Below are positions 18,343 to 26,294 of a stretch of DNA of 64,000 nucleotides, one piece after another. A model generated the notes under the pieces. That model saw nothing but the letters and a program-made list of their open reading frames with translations, ran no database searches and was not told where the DNA came from. Each line of letters starts with the position of its first letter. The stretch's first letter is position 1. Source of the stretch: Paraburkholderia polaris (GTDB taxonomy: Bacteria > Pseudomonadota > Gammaproteobacteria > Burkholderiales > Burkholderiaceae); contig NZ_JABBGJ010000045.1 in assembly GCF_012927345.1 (NCBI RefSeq), positions 27,751-91,750 of the forward strand, read 5' to 3'. The translations under genes were made by a program, and so were the position numbers.

Positions 18343-19275
18343 ATGACCCAAACACCCAACCCTGCTCCATTGCGCGGCGTGTTCCCCGTCGCGCCGACCA
18401 TCTTCGACGAGGCCGGCCGTCTCGACCTGGAAGGCCAGAAACGCTGCATCGATTTCATGATCGACGCGGGTTCCAACGGCTTGTGCATTCTGGCGAACTT
18501 CTCCGAGCGGTTCGCGCTGTCCGATGACGAGCGCAATACGCTGATGCACCTGGTGCTCGAACACGTCGCCGGCCGCGTGCCGGTAATCGTCACGACCACG
18601 CATTTCAGCTCGCACCTGTGCGCTGAACGCAGCCGCAGCGCGCAAGCTGCAGGCGCTGCAATGGTGATGATCATGCCGCCGTATCACGGCGCGACGATCC
18701 GCATCGGCGAGCGCGGCATCTATGAGTTCTACCGCACGGTGTCCGATGCAATCGGAATTCCGATCATGATCCAGGACGCGCCGGTCAGCGGCACGGCATT
18801 GTCCGCGCCGTTTCTAGCGCGCATGGCGCGTGAACTGCAAAACGTGTCGTACTTCAAGATCGAAGTGCCGCAGGCAGCGAACAAGCTGCGCGAGCTGATC
18901 GAACTGGGGGGCGACGCCGTGGTGGGTCCGTGGGATGGCGAAGAAGCGATTACGCTGATGGCCGATCTCGATGCGGGCGCAACCGGTTCGATGACCGGCG
19001 GCGGCTACGCGGACGGCATCCGCTTGATCGTCGACGCCTATGCGGCCGGCGACACCGAAACGGCGGCCGCCCACTATCAGGAATGGCTACCGCTTATCAA
19101 CTACGAAAACCGCCAGGGCGGCCTCGCGTCATGCAAGGCTTTGATGAAGGAAGGCGGTGTGATTCGATCGGACGCGGTGCGCCATCCGTTGCCGCCGATG
19201 CATCCGGCCACCCGCGCGGGCTTACTGAAAGTCGCGCGACGGCTCGATCCGCTGGTGTTGCGCTGGGGCGTCTGA
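18343..19275 (+). CDS. L-2-keto-3-deoxyarabonate dehydratase (DapA-like superfamily)
   Basis: 310 residues. It closely resembles the Azospirillum-type L-KDA dehydratase of the non-phosphorylative L-arabinose pathway, which turns L-2-keto-3-deoxyarabonate into alpha-ketoglutaric semialdehyde. Seen in the sequence: the Schiff-base lysine K172 in YFKIEV, IQDAP where most DapA relatives have YNNP, GPWDGEEAITL, and PLINYENRQGG near residue 250. The other pathway enzymes are not in the window. The divergent LysR gene is the probable regulator. In A. brasilense this gene is called araD, but that name means another enzyme in E. coli, so none is given. Confidence 0.85.
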   Translation: MTQTPNPAPLRGVFPVAPTIFDEAGRLDLEGQKRCIDFMIDAGSNGLCILANFSERFALSDDERNTLMHLVLEHVAGRVPVIVTTTHFSSHLCAERSRSAQAAGAAMVMIMPPYHGATIRIGERGIYEFYRTVSDAIGIPIMIQDAPVSGTALSAPFLARMARELQNVSYFKIEVPQAANKLRELIELGGDAVVGPWDGEEAITLMADLDAGATGSMTGGGYADGIRLIVDAYAAGDTETAAAHYQEWLPLINYENRQGGLASCKALMKEGGVIRSDAVRHPLPPMHPATRAGLLKVARRLDPLVLRWGV

Positions 19276-19430
19276 GGCCAGCGCGAGGAACCCTCGGACG
19301 CAAGCCCTGTGCTCTGCAACCCTATACGCGGCCATAAGCTCGGCGGATGCAGCCCGCGCGGGAAAAACCACATATAAGGTGGGGAGGAAATTGAGTAACA
19401 TAGGCCCGCAAGCTCACCACACCACTTTCC

Positions 19431-20000
19431 ATGACCGCCAATCCTCGAGAACTGACGCCGGAAACCCTCGCCGAGCTGCTCGAACGCATTGCCAGGGAAG
19501 ACGCTGCGGCACTGCGCGAGCTATATGATCTCGCCGCCCCGAAACTGTTTGGCCTCGCCCTTCGTATATTGACCAAGCATGAGTGGGCCGAGGAAGTATT
19601 GCAGGACAGCTTCGTCAATATCTGGCGCTTTGCCGGCGACTACCGCCGGGCACTGTCCGCCCCGATGACGTGGATGTCGGCAATCGTCCGAAATCGTGCT
19701 CTCGATCACCTGCGGCGGGTCAACAAGCAGGAAACAGAATGGAGCGATGCGTTGGACGATCTTGTGGCCACCGGCGATCCGGATCCCGAAGCGCTGACCG
19801 CGGTCAGCCTGCAGGCACGTCTGCTGGCCGGCTGCATGCAGCAGCTGGAACCGGCGCAGCGTCAGGCGGTTGCTCTCGCCTACCTGCGTGATCAGAGCCA
19901 TAGCGAGATCGCCGAAGTTCTGTCCGTGCCGCTCGGCACCATCAAATCCTGGATCCGGCGCGGCCTTGCCAAGCTGAAAACCTGTCTGGGAGGCGAGTGA
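19431..20000 (+). CDS. ECF RNA polymerase sigma factor (SigK-like)
   Basis: 189 residues with region 2 (LYDLAAPKLFGLALRILTKHEWAEEVLQDSFVNIWR) and region 4 (LEPAQRQAVALAYLRDQSHSEIAEVLSVPLGTIKSWIRRG). The pairing with a downstream RskA-type anti-sigma factor places it in the SigK/RpoE group that responds to envelope or redox stress. Its stop overlaps the anti-sigma ATG by one base, indicating translational coupling. No regulon target was identified in the window. Confidence 0.9.
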   Translation: MTANPRELTPETLAELLERIAREDAAALRELYDLAAPKLFGLALRILTKHEWAEEVLQDSFVNIWRFAGDYRRALSAPMTWMSAIVRNRALDHLRRVNKQETEWSDALDDLVATGDPDPEALTAVSLQARLLAGCMQQLEPAQRQAVALAYLRDQSHSEIAEVLSVPLGTIKSWIRRGLAKLKTCLGGE

Positions 20001-20794
20001 TGAATCTCCATCGCTATCCTCAGCTGGTCGATATGCTGGCCGCCGAGTATGTACTCGGCACGCTGCGCGGTGGCGCGCGGCGCCGCTTCCAACAGATCGC
20101 GGACCACGACGCGGTGATTCGCCGGGCCGTCGAAGAATGGCAGCGGCGAATCTCGCCGTTGGCCGAACTCACGGAGCCGCGCATGCCGCCGGCCGCCGTG
20201 TGGGATGCCATCGAGCGGCGTCTCGGCCTGAGCTCGGCGCGTGAAGCGGCACGCGCAGTCACACAACCGCGCACCGTGGTCGAAAAACCCGCGCGTCCGT
20301 CCGGCAGCATCTTCGAGAACCTCGCGTTCTGGCGGGGCTGGGCGATTGGCGTGACAGGGTTCGCCGCGGTCGCCGTCGTGGTCGCCGTACGCTCGCTGCT
20401 GCCGTCCGGTGTGACGCCTTCCACGGCGCCAACCATCGCGCAACAACCGGAAACGGCTGTTTCGCATGTCGCGGTGCTGAATGACAAGGAAACGCATCCG
20501 GTCATGCTAGTCGCGTGGGACGAAGCCCACGCCACCATGACGCTGCATCCGCTAGGCAAGGTCGACTTGCCGGCCGGCCGGGCGATGGAGCTGTGGGGTA
20601 TTCCGGCCAGTGGCCACCCGGTGTCGCTCGGCTTGCTGCCGGACAGCGCCAACGGCAAGGTCACGGCCGGTCAGCAAAAGCCGGAGAGTTACACGGCACT
20701 GGCGGTCTCGATCGAGGCACCCGGCGGCTCGCCCGATCACAATGCGCCGACGGGTCCGGTGGTGTTCAGCGGCAAGCTGCTACCGGTGTCCTGA
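20000..20794 (+). CDS. Anti-sigma factor, RskA-like membrane protein
   Basis: 264 residues: an N-terminal cytoplasmic sigma-binding domain (LVDMLAAEYVLGTLRGGARRRFQQIADHDAVIRRAVEEWQ), one transmembrane helix at about 112-134, and a periplasmic anti-sigma-K domain (HPLGKVDLPAGRAMELWGIP near residue 180). The ATG at 20000 overlaps the sigma-factor stop; a GTG one codon earlier is possible. The inferred mechanism is membrane sequestration of the ECF factor until a periplasmic signal triggers release or proteolysis. Confidence 0.88.
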   Translation: MNLHRYPQLVDMLAAEYVLGTLRGGARRRFQQIADHDAVIRRAVEEWQRRISPLAELTEPRMPPAAVWDAIERRLGLSSAREAARAVTQPRTVVEKPARPSGSIFENLAFWRGWAIGVTGFAAVAVVVAVRSLLPSGVTPSTAPTIAQQPETAVSHVAVLNDKETHPVMLVAWDEAHATMTLHPLGKVDLPAGRAMELWGIPASGHPVSLGLLPDSANGKVTAGQQKPESYTALAVSIEAPGGSPDHNAPTGPVVFSGKLLPVS

Positions 20795-20850
20795 TCTACT
20801 TGAGATCAGGCTGGCAAGGCCGGCATTCGCTGCGTGCGGATGCCGGCCTT
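20790..20850 (+). terminator. Terminator after the sigma/anti-sigma operon
   Basis: Two hairpins: CCTGATCT-N5-AGATCAGG at 20790-20810, which includes the stop codon, and an 11-bp stem AAGGCCGGCAT/ATGCCGGCCTT at 20816-20850 followed by TTGTTTTTG. Confidence 0.85.
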
Positions 20851-20931
20851 TTGTTTTTGTTTAACCGCTCCGAAGTGCAAGCATTGTCAGACGGCTGGAC
20901 GTGAGCGCGGCATTGCCGCTACCCTAGCCAT

Positions 20932-22293
20932 ATGCAAAGCTTTTATGAAGCCACCGTCGCCCGCTCTGCCGGGCACTCGTCCGCTTACGCGCCGCTAACT
21001 GGCCGGCGAAGCGTCAACGTCTGCATCATTGGTGGCGGCCTCGCGGGTTTGTCCACGGCGTTGGGACTCGCCGAGCGGGGCGTCGCCGACATCGCCGTGC
21101 TCGAAGCCGAGCAGGTGGGCTTTGGCGCCTCCGGCCGCAACGGCGGCTTCGTGTTCGGCGGCTACAGCCTCGATTGCGCGGATCTGCTGAAAACCCTCGG
21201 GCCGGCCCGTGCGCGCGAACTCTATACGCTGACCACCGACGCCGTCGATCTGATGCGAAAGCGCATCCAACGCTACCGCATCGATTGTGACGTGACCGAT
21301 GCCGGCGTGATCCTCGCCAACTGGTTCGACGAACCGGCAAGACTCGACACGCAGCGGCGCATGATGCGGGATTCGTTCGGCGTCGAGTGGGAACACGTGA
21401 CGGCCGCGGCGCTCGCTTCACAACTGAAGACGAGCCGTTATCACGGCGGCCTGTTCGAGCGCAACGCGTTCCACTTTCATCCACTGAAATATGTGCTCGG
21501 CGTGGCTGGCGCCGCGGCCAACGCGGGTGTGCAGATTCACGAGAAATCACCCGTTGTGCGCTTGCAGCGCGGCGGCGCCCGACGCGACGGCGCCCGGCGC
21601 GGCGGCGCCCGGCGCGACGACGCCCGACGTGGAGGCGCCGGTTTCGTGGTGCATACGCCGCACGGCGCGCTCGAAGCACGCCACGTGGTGATGGCCGGCG
21701 GCGGCTATGCCCGCAACGTCTATCCACGGGTCGAGCGCGCGGTGCTGCCGATCGCCACCTACGTGATGGCGACCGAACCGCTCGGCGCACGCCTGAACGA
21801 CGCGATTGCCACCCGCGCCGCCGTCTACGACACCCGCTTCGCCTTCGACTACTACCGCCCGCTGCCCGATACGCGCATCCTGTGGGGCGGCCGCATCTCG
21901 GTGCGCGACCGTGCCCCCGAGATCATCGCGCGGCTCTTGCGGCGTGATCTGCTGAAGGTCTATCCACAGCTGCACGACGTGCAGATCGAACACGCCTGGG
22001 GCGGCCTGATGAGCTACGCGCGGCACAAGATGCCGCAAATCGGCCGCAGCACGGACGGCGTCTGGTACGCAGTCGGCTTCGGCGGCCACGGCATGGCGCC
22101 GACCACCGTCTCCGGCGAATTGCTGGCGGCGGCCATCTCCGGTGAACGGCCGGTGCCCGACGCGTTCGCGGCCTTCGGCCTGACGCCCACCTACGGCGCG
22201 CTCGGTCTTGCAGCCGCTCAACTCACCTACACCGCCATGCAGACGCGCGACGCGCTCGCCGCCCGGCGCCCCACGACCCGGTCGACGTCGTGA
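20932..22293 (+). CDS. FAD-dependent amine oxidoreductase (PuuB/DadA-like)
   Basis: 453 residues of the DAO family. The FAD-binding motif IIGGGLAGLSTALGLAE is near residue 33, followed by GFGASGRNGG, the signature of gamma-glutamylputrescine oxidase and related amine oxidases. The C-terminus holds WGGLMSYARHKMPQIG and GFGGHGMAPTT. Four in-frame 15-bp repeats (21571-21630) insert a charged [GD][GD]ARR stretch around residue 215, between structural elements; this region is variable in such proteins. There is no polyamine gene nearby, so the substrate is unknown. It is followed by a TetR gene. Confidence 0.85.
   Translation: MQSFYEATVARSAGHSSAYAPLTGRRSVNVCIIGGGLAGLSTALGLAERGVADIAVLEAEQVGFGASGRNGGFVFGGYSLDCADLLKTLGPARARELYTLTTDAVDLMRKRIQRYRIDCDVTDAGVILANWFDEPARLDTQRRMMRDSFGVEWEHVTAAALASQLKTSRYHGGLFERNAFHFHPLKYVLGVAGAAANAGVQIHEKSPVVRLQRGGARRDGARRGGARRDDARRGGAGFVVHTPHGALEARHVVMAGGGYARNVYPRVERAVLPIATYVMATEPLGARLNDAIATRAAVYDTRFAFDYYRPLPDTRILWGGRISVRDRAPEIIARLLRRDLLKVYPQLHDVQIEHAWGGLMSYARHKMPQIGRSTDGVWYAVGFGGHGMAPTTVSGELLAAAISGERPVPDAFAAFGLTPTYGALGLAAAQLTYTAMQTRDALAARRPTTRSTS
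21571..21630 (+). repeat. In-frame 15-bp tandem repeat in the FAD oxidoreductase gene
   Basis: Four units, each encoding [G/D][G/D]ARR, with a partial fifth. Units differ at single bases (GGC/GAC, CGA/CGG), so this is an ageing expansion. The reading frame is kept. Confidence 0.85.
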
Positions 22294-22399
22294 GTCCAGT
22301 CAATACGCGACTCAATACGCGGCCGCTTATGCCTGAGACCCGCTTCGGAGGCCAGTTTCGCCATGCTAGAATGCGCCGTCACTGCCGCTCGAATACACA

Positions 22400-23095
22400 A
22401 TGAAAAAGGGAAGCAAGGCCGCCGAGCCTGATACCAACGGCATCGCGTCCGGCGCTCCGCGTCCCGACGCCCGACGCAAGTACGATCCCGAACAGACGAA
22501 GCGCAACATCCTCGACGTCGCGACCCAGGAGTTCTCCGCGATGGGGCTGACCGGTGCGCGCGTCGACGCGATCGCGGAGCGCACGAACACCACCAAGCGC
22601 ATGCTGTACTACTACTTCGGCAGCAAGGAAGGGTTGTACCAGGCGGTGCTGGAAAAAGTGTACGGCGACATTCGCGCGCTCGAACAGGATCTGCACGTCA
22701 GCGAACTCGATCCGGTCGAAGGCATGCGCGCGCTGGTCGAGTTCACGTTCGACTATCACGACCGTCAGCGTGACTTCGTGCGCCTCGTGACGATCGAGAA
22801 CATTCACGGCGCGAAGTACGTCGAGCAGGTGAAGAGCTTCAAAGGCCGCAACGTCACGGTCATTCATACGATCGAAGATCTGCTCTCGCGCGGCATCGCG
22901 GCGGGACTGTTCCGCAGCGACGTCGACGCGATCGACCTGCACCTGATGATCAGCTCGCTGTGCTTTCACCGCGTCGGCAATCGCCATACCTTCGGCACGG
23001 CGTTCGGCCGCGATCCGTCGCACCCGCGCCTGCGTGCGCGTCATCGTGCGATGATCGTCGACGCCGTGCTGCGTTTCGTGCGCAAGGAAGACTGA
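22400..23095 (+). CDS. TetR-family transcriptional regulator
   Basis: 231 residues. The N-terminal HTH (ILDVATQEFSAMGLTGARVDAIAERTNTTKRMLYYYFGSKEGLYQAVL) follows a 28-residue disordered basic tail. The C-terminal TetR_C region contains FDYHDRQRDFVRLVTIENIHGAKY. It is convergent with the quinate/shikimate-type transporter and shares a terminator with it. Being next to the aromatic-precursor block, it may regulate that block through the region at 25975-26294; no direct evidence is seen. Confidence 0.88.
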   Translation: MKKGSKAAEPDTNGIASGAPRPDARRKYDPEQTKRNILDVATQEFSAMGLTGARVDAIAERTNTTKRMLYYYFGSKEGLYQAVLEKVYGDIRALEQDLHVSELDPVEGMRALVEFTFDYHDRQRDFVRLVTIENIHGAKYVEQVKSFKGRNVTVIHTIEDLLSRGIAAGLFRSDVDAIDLHLMISSLCFHRVGNRHTFGTAFGRDPSHPRLRARHRAMIVDAVLRFVRKED

Positions 23096-23110
23096 GGCAC
23101 GCCTCAAACG

Positions 23111-23148
23111 AAAAAGCGGGACGTGGCGTTAGCCAGGTCCCGCTTTTT
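23111..23148. terminator. Bidirectional terminator between tetR and the MFS gene
   Basis: 12-bp stem AAAAAGCGGGAC/GTCCCGCTTTTT with an internal TGGC-gtta-GCCA extension, flanked by A and T tracts. It serves both convergent genes. Confidence 0.92.
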
Positions 23149-23178
23149 TTCTCAAGCCGTTCGAACAATACGCGCCGT

Positions 23179-24558
23179 TCAATCCACCAGCACGATCCGC
23201 TTGATATCGCCGACGATAAAGATGTACGACAGCGCGCCGATCAACGCGATCACGCCGATGAACACCAGCGCACCGACAAACGAGCCGGTTGCCGCGACGA
23301 TGAAACCCACCACCAGCGGAGTGACGATGCCGGCCAGATTGGCGGCAAAGTTGAAGATGCCGCCGGTCACGCCGAGCAGGCCTTCGGGCGCAATGTCCGA
23401 CACCAGCGTCCAGCCCAGCGCCGCCATCCCCTGCGCGAAAAACGCCACCGACAGAATCGCGATCACCACCACGTTGCTCTCGACATAGTTGGCGAGAATA
23501 ATCGTCGACGCGAGCAGCAGGCCGGCAATGATCGGCAGCTTACGTGCCACGTTCGGCGACTTGCCGCGCCGCAGCAGCCAATCGGAGAAGATGCCGCCGA
23601 ACATCACGCCGATCGACGCGGCAATGAACGGCATGATCGCGAAGAAGCCGATCTTCAGCCATGCCATATGGCGTTCGGTGGCGAGATACGTGGGGAACCA
23701 GGTAAGGAAGAACACCAGCGTCGAGTTACCGGCGAACTGGCCGAGGCAGATGCCGGTCAACTGACGATGCTTGAGCAGACGCCCGATGGTGCGCCACTCG
23801 AAGCCGCTCTTTGCCGGTGCAACTGCTGCAGCCGGTGCGCCGGAATGATCGGCGCTCTTCTTCCTGTGCGTCAGACCGCCGCCTGCTTCGATATAGTCGA
23901 GTTCCGCCTGATTGACGGTCGGATGCTCGTGCGGCTCGCGATAGAACAACCACCAGATCACGCCGAACACCAGGCCCACGCCGCCCACCACGTAGAACAG
24001 CGAACGCCAGCCGAACGCGCCCATCAGCATAAACAGGAACGGGCTGAAAAACGCCAGGCCGATATATTCGCCGACCGTGTAGGTGCCGGTCGCCATCGCG
24101 CGTTCGCTCTGCGGAAACCACGTGGCCACCACGCGGCTATTGGTCGGAAAGCATGGCGCTTCCGATACGCCAAGGCCGAGCCGGAACACGAACAACGCGC
24201 CGATACCATGCACGAGCCCTTGCGCCAGGGTGCACAGCGACCAGAACGTCATCGACAGGAAATACGTGAGCTTACTGCCGAAGCGGTCGAGAAAGAGGCC
24301 GCCCGGAATCTGCGAGGCCACATAGCTCCACGAGAATACCGAGAACAGCAGCCCCATCAACGCGGCGTTGATGCCGAGTTCCTTGGTCAACTGCGGCGCC
24401 GCGATGCCAAGCACCGTGCGGTCCAGATAGTTGATCATCGTGCCGACCGCAAGGAGCCCGAGGATCTGATAGCGGGCTTTCGAGCGGCGCGCGGTGCTTA
24501 CCGTCGCTTTCGTTTGGCGTGTCGCGTCGGCGGGAGTGGATTGAATCGGTTGCGGCAT
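23179..24558 (-). CDS. MFS transporter, anion:cation symporter family (probable quinate/shikimate uptake)
   Basis: 459 residues, about 12 transmembrane segments. It has the ACS-family opening (GLLAVGTMINYLDRTVLGIAAP) and the DRFGSKLT cytoplasmic motif near residue 94. ACS permeases carry organic anions such as glucarate, galactonate or phthalate. It is the third gene of a minus-strand operon after aroQ and aroE, 61 bp behind aroE, next to quiC, so quinate, shikimate or dehydroshikimate is the likely substrate; this is inference from context. The Thr/Ala/Gln-rich 25-residue N-terminus is unusual but has no effect on the fold. Confidence 0.87.
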   Translation of the reverse strand: MPQPIQSTPADATRQTKATVSTARRSKARYQILGLLAVGTMINYLDRTVLGIAAPQLTKELGINAALMGLLFSVFSWSYVASQIPGGLFLDRFGSKLTYFLSMTFWSLCTLAQGLVHGIGALFVFRLGLGVSEAPCFPTNSRVVATWFPQSERAMATGTYTVGEYIGLAFFSPFLFMLMGAFGWRSLFYVVGGVGLVFGVIWWLFYREPHEHPTVNQAELDYIEAGGGLTHRKKSADHSGAPAAAVAPAKSGFEWRTIGRLLKHRQLTGICLGQFAGNSTLVFFLTWFPTYLATERHMAWLKIGFFAIMPFIAASIGVMFGGIFSDWLLRRGKSPNVARKLPIIAGLLLASTIILANYVESNVVVIAILSVAFFAQGMAALGWTLVSDIAPEGLLGVTGGIFNFAANLAGIVTPLVVGFIVAATGSFVGALVFIGVIALIGALSYIFIVGDIKRIVLVD

Positions 24559-24619
24559 GTCGTCTCTATCTCCTCGGTCTGGTTATCTACCGGATGTGTA
24601 CGGCGCTTGTGCTACCGGT

Positions 24620-25522
24620 TTAGCGTTGCAACAAGGACTGGAAATGCGTGTAAACGCGCTCGGCATCGGGTTCCAGGCCCGTGAAGATGCGCATCGCGTC
24701 GACCGCCTGATACACCGCCATGCCGCCGCCGCTCAACGTGCGGCAGCCGAGCGCCTCGGCGGCCTGCAACAGCGCGGTGCGGATCGGGAAATAGACGATG
24801 TCCGCTACCCACAAACCGGGGTGCAGCAATTCGACCGGCAACGGCAAGCCCGGCAATTTCGCCATGCCGGTGGGCGTCGCGTGAATCAGGCCGTTGGCGG
24901 CCGCGAGCGATTCGGCCAGCGAACTGCCGCCACTGACGGTAGAGGCGGGGAAACGCTTCTGCAATTCCGCGGCGAGCGATGCGGCGCGCGCGGCGTCCAC
25001 GTCAAATAGCGTGAGCGTTTGCGCGCCCATCATCAGCGCGGCATGGGCGACCGCTGCGCCCGCGCCGCCCGCGCCCAGTTGCACGACGCGATCCAGTGAC
25101 ACGTCCGGCAAGCCGCGTTGAAACGCCCGGGCGAAACCGGACCAATCGGTGTTGTGGCCGATAAGTTTGCCGTCCTTGAACAGGACCGTGTTGACCGCGC
25201 CGAGTGCGCGCGCGTCGTCGGACAGTTCGTCGAGCAACGGAATCACGGCCTGCTTGCACGGGTATGTGATGTTTAGTCCGTTGTAGCCCATGCGTTCGGC
25301 GGAGACGAGCAAATCGGAGAGCGCCGTGACGTCCAGCTTCAACGCCTCCAGATCGATGCGCCGATACACATAGTGAAGGCCGAGCTTGCTGCCCTCTTCC
25401 TCGTGCATCGCGGGGGTGAGCGATCCGCCAATGCCCGAACCGATCAGACCGACGAGAAACGATCGTGGGCTCGCCTGAGCGTTCGATTGTGTGTTCGCTT
25501 GTGTGTTCGCTTGTGTGTTCAT
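24620..25522 (-). CDS. Quinate/shikimate dehydrogenase (AroE/YdiB family)
   Basis: 300 residues. Substrate-binding SLTPAMHEEEG, the catalytic Lys in NITYPCKQAVIPLLDEL near residue 87, the NTDWSGFARAF motif and the nucleotide-binding GAGGAGAAVAHA near residue 150 are all present. The location with a type II dehydroquinase, quiC and a transporter points to catabolic use of quinate/shikimate rather than biosynthesis. The first 20 residues are an NTQA-repeat extension encoded by 12-bp repeats (25481-25516). The ATG overlaps the aroQ stop by 4 bp, so translation is coupled. Confidence 0.9.
   Translation of the reverse strand: MNTQANTQANTQSNAQASPRSFLVGLIGSGIGGSLTPAMHEEEGSKLGLHYVYRRIDLEALKLDVTALSDLLVSAERMGYNGLNITYPCKQAVIPLLDELSDDARALGAVNTVLFKDGKLIGHNTDWSGFARAFQRGLPDVSLDRVVQLGAGGAGAAVAHAALMMGAQTLTLFDVDAARAASLAAELQKRFPASTVSGGSSLAESLAAANGLIHATPTGMAKLPGLPLPVELLHPGLWVADIVYFPIRTALLQAAEALGCRTLSGGGMAVYQAVDAMRIFTGLEPDAERVYTHFQSLLQR
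25481..25516 (-). repeat. 12-bp tandem repeat at the aroE 5' end
   Basis: Three units of the GTTCGCTTGTGT type (plus strand) encode NTQA-like tetrapeptides at the start of the dehydrogenase, outside the conserved fold. Confidence 0.8.
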
Positions 25523-25974
25523 TTCGCCGCCCTATTCTTAAGGATGACCGCCATCCGCTCCAGAGCGAGCACATAGCCTTGTGTGCCGCAACCAATGATG
25601 ATCGCATCGGCCACCGCCGACACGTATGAGTGATGCCGGAATGCTTCGCGGCGATGCACGTTTGAAATATGCACTTCGATGACGGGCTTTTCGATCGCGG
25701 TGAGCGCGTCGGCAATCGCCACCGAGGTATGCGTGTAAGCCGCCGGATTGATGACGATGCCGTCGACCTTGGTGCGCGCCGCATGCAGCCAGTCGATGAG
25801 TTGGTGTTCCGCGTTCGATTGACAGAAGTCGATCGACAGATCCAGCCGCTCGCCCGCGTCGCGGCAGAGTTTCGCGACATCGTCGAGCGTTTCCGAGCCA
25901 TAGAAGGCCGGCTCACGCGTGCCGAGCAAGTTGAGATTAGGTCCATTGAGGACCAGCACTGATGCAAAACTCAT
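25519..25974 (-). CDS. aroQ: 3-dehydroquinate dehydratase, type II
   Basis: 151 residues, normal type II size. The signature VLNGPNLNLLGTREP with the flexible-loop Arg/Tyr (TREPAFYG), the SNAEHQLIDWLH motif, INPAAYTHTSVAIADA and the catalytic His in EVHISNVHRREAFRHHS are complete. The start at 25974 follows AGGAG; the longer frame adds 31 unrelated residues. It is first of the aroQ-aroE-transporter operon and divergent from quiC, so it probably works in quinate breakdown (dehydroquinate to dehydroshikimate). Confidence 0.93.
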   Translation of the reverse strand: MSFASVLVLNGPNLNLLGTREPAFYGSETLDDVAKLCRDAGERLDLSIDFCQSNAEHQLIDWLHAARTKVDGIVINPAAYTHTSVAIADALTAIEKPVIEVHISNVHRREAFRHHSYVSAVADAIIIGCGTQGYVLALERMAVILKNRAAK

Positions 25975-26294
25975 GACGACCACTCCTGCAAAAGTAAGGC
26001 ATAAAGCGGGCCACGGCACGCGCCGCGGCTCTACAACGTGAGCGCAGTGTGCGCGCATTGGCCGCAAACGTCATTCGGGGTTTGTACGAATTTGTACCAT
26101 CTAGTTAGTTTGTATAAACTGTCGGAAAATTGCGTTAATGTGGGTGCTTCCGGACTTCGTCCAGTGGGTTACAGGTAACTAGATAGACCATTTTGCGCAT
26201 TGCAGCATGGCGGCCCGCAAGCCAGGCGGGCGCAGCACAGCGGCCGCCTGGCACCGTCCCAACAGCCGTTTCATTGTTTTTGCAGGAGCCGTTC
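25975..26294. promoter_or_regulatory. Divergent promoter region of the quinate block
   Basis: 320 bp without a gene. It holds TTTGTA direct repeats at 26081, 26091 and 26109, an inverted repeat AGTTT-N4-AAACT at 26107-26120, and GTTAC-ag-GTAAC at 26168-26179. These A/T-rich elements in GC-rich DNA are candidate operators and promoter parts for aroQ (minus) and quiC (plus). No single factor can be assigned. Confidence 0.5.

Noticed and set aside
22960..24684. Plus-strand frame of 574 codons opposite the MFS gene
   Set aside because: It crosses a strong terminator and overlaps two genes; composition is that of an antisense shadow.
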